From Acidobacteriaceae bacterium (GTDB taxonomy: Bacteria; Acidobacteriota; Terriglobia; Terriglobales; Acidobacteriaceae): 51,495 nucleotides of DNA. Numbering within the stretch: the first letter of the stretch is position 1; each line of letters starts with the position of its first letter. The translations under genes were made by a program, and so were the position numbers. Where the stretch lies: contig PMWW01000192.1 in NCBI GenBank assembly GCA_003165795.1, positions 1 through 51,495 of the forward strand, in the 5' to 3' direction. The notes beneath the pieces were generated by a model. It was not told the origin of the DNA. It made no database searches and saw only the letters and a list, made by a program, of their open reading frames with translations. Shown piece by piece: positions 51,401-51,495 of this stretch.

Positions 51401-51495
51401 GAGGTGAGGAGGGCTACCTGGGTTATTGAAGGCCAGACAGTCCAATCTGGGAAATCTGATGGCGATAACCAGAGAGGGTTGGATGAAACCGGGAC

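Overview
The window looks like chromosomal DNA of an acidobacterium (class Terriglobia, Koribacter/Acidobacteriaceae-like). The basis is two tandem proteins of the 'VWFA-related acidobacterial' family at 41.0-45.1 kb, a PEP-CTERM protein, high G+C housekeeping genes of ordinary bacterial type, and many short degenerate intergenic repeats. Taxonomy is inferred from gene families, not from a marker-gene comparison.

Layout. 0-2 kb: end of a DUF433/DUF5615 toxin-antitoxin-like pair and three small unknown genes. 2.4-5.4 kb: glgC (glycogen synthesis) and a secreted DUF1254/DUF1214 protein, with a CRP/FNR-type palindrome between them and a 64-bp structured repeat on either side. 5.8-8.9 kb: a small basic protein, a ChaA-like cation/proton antiporter, and a relic of an integrated element (unknown gene plus the C-terminal half of a tyrosine recombinase) beside the 3' end of tRNA-Ser(GGA). 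9.0-12.8 kb: bacterioferritin, a STAS protein, a tail-anchored protein made of three exact 41-residue repeats, a secreted unknown protein and a P-loop kinase with a long disordered N-terminus. 13.0-15.4 kb: gap-pgk, separated by a perfect 16-bp inverted repeat.

15.5-21.4 kb is accessory: a secreted protein split by an apparent -1 frameshift, a truncated aminotransferase relic, a complete higBA module with its operator, an MFS exporter, two unknown envelope proteins and a broken S4-domain gene. 21.4-26.8 kb: fatty acid hydroxylase, PEP-CTERM protein, intact S4-domain gene, a Cache-HAMP receptor lacking an output domain with a small upstream partner, and an alpha/beta hydrolase with a small lipoprotein. 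27.0-29.6 kb: a TetR/FadR-type regulator and long-chain acyl-CoA synthetase behind a perfect palindrome matching the FadR-type operator. 29.7-30.9 kb: decaying small genes and a truncated MazE-like antitoxin.

30.9-40.9 kb: EamA transporter, polyprenyl-phosphate-type glycosyltransferase, aminotransferase, secreted unknown, bifunctional FtcD, ispG (isoprenoids), cupredoxin-like lipoprotein, YjbQ and aldose 1-epimerase. 41-45.7 kb: two VWFA proteins, a MITE-like element and a cyclic-nucleotide-binding protein with overlapping palindromes upstream. 45.9-51.4 kb: five overlapping minus-strand genes (GT87-like, polytopic glycosyltransferase-like, GT2, two methyltransferases), probably one operon for a lipid-linked surface glycan; it probably starts near or beyond the right edge.

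No CRISPR array, complete prophage or large new defence island was found. The strongest new leads are the FadR-type operator circuit, the 41-residue-repeat tail-anchored protein, the slippery-site frameshift gene, the 64-bp structured repeat and the MITE-like element.
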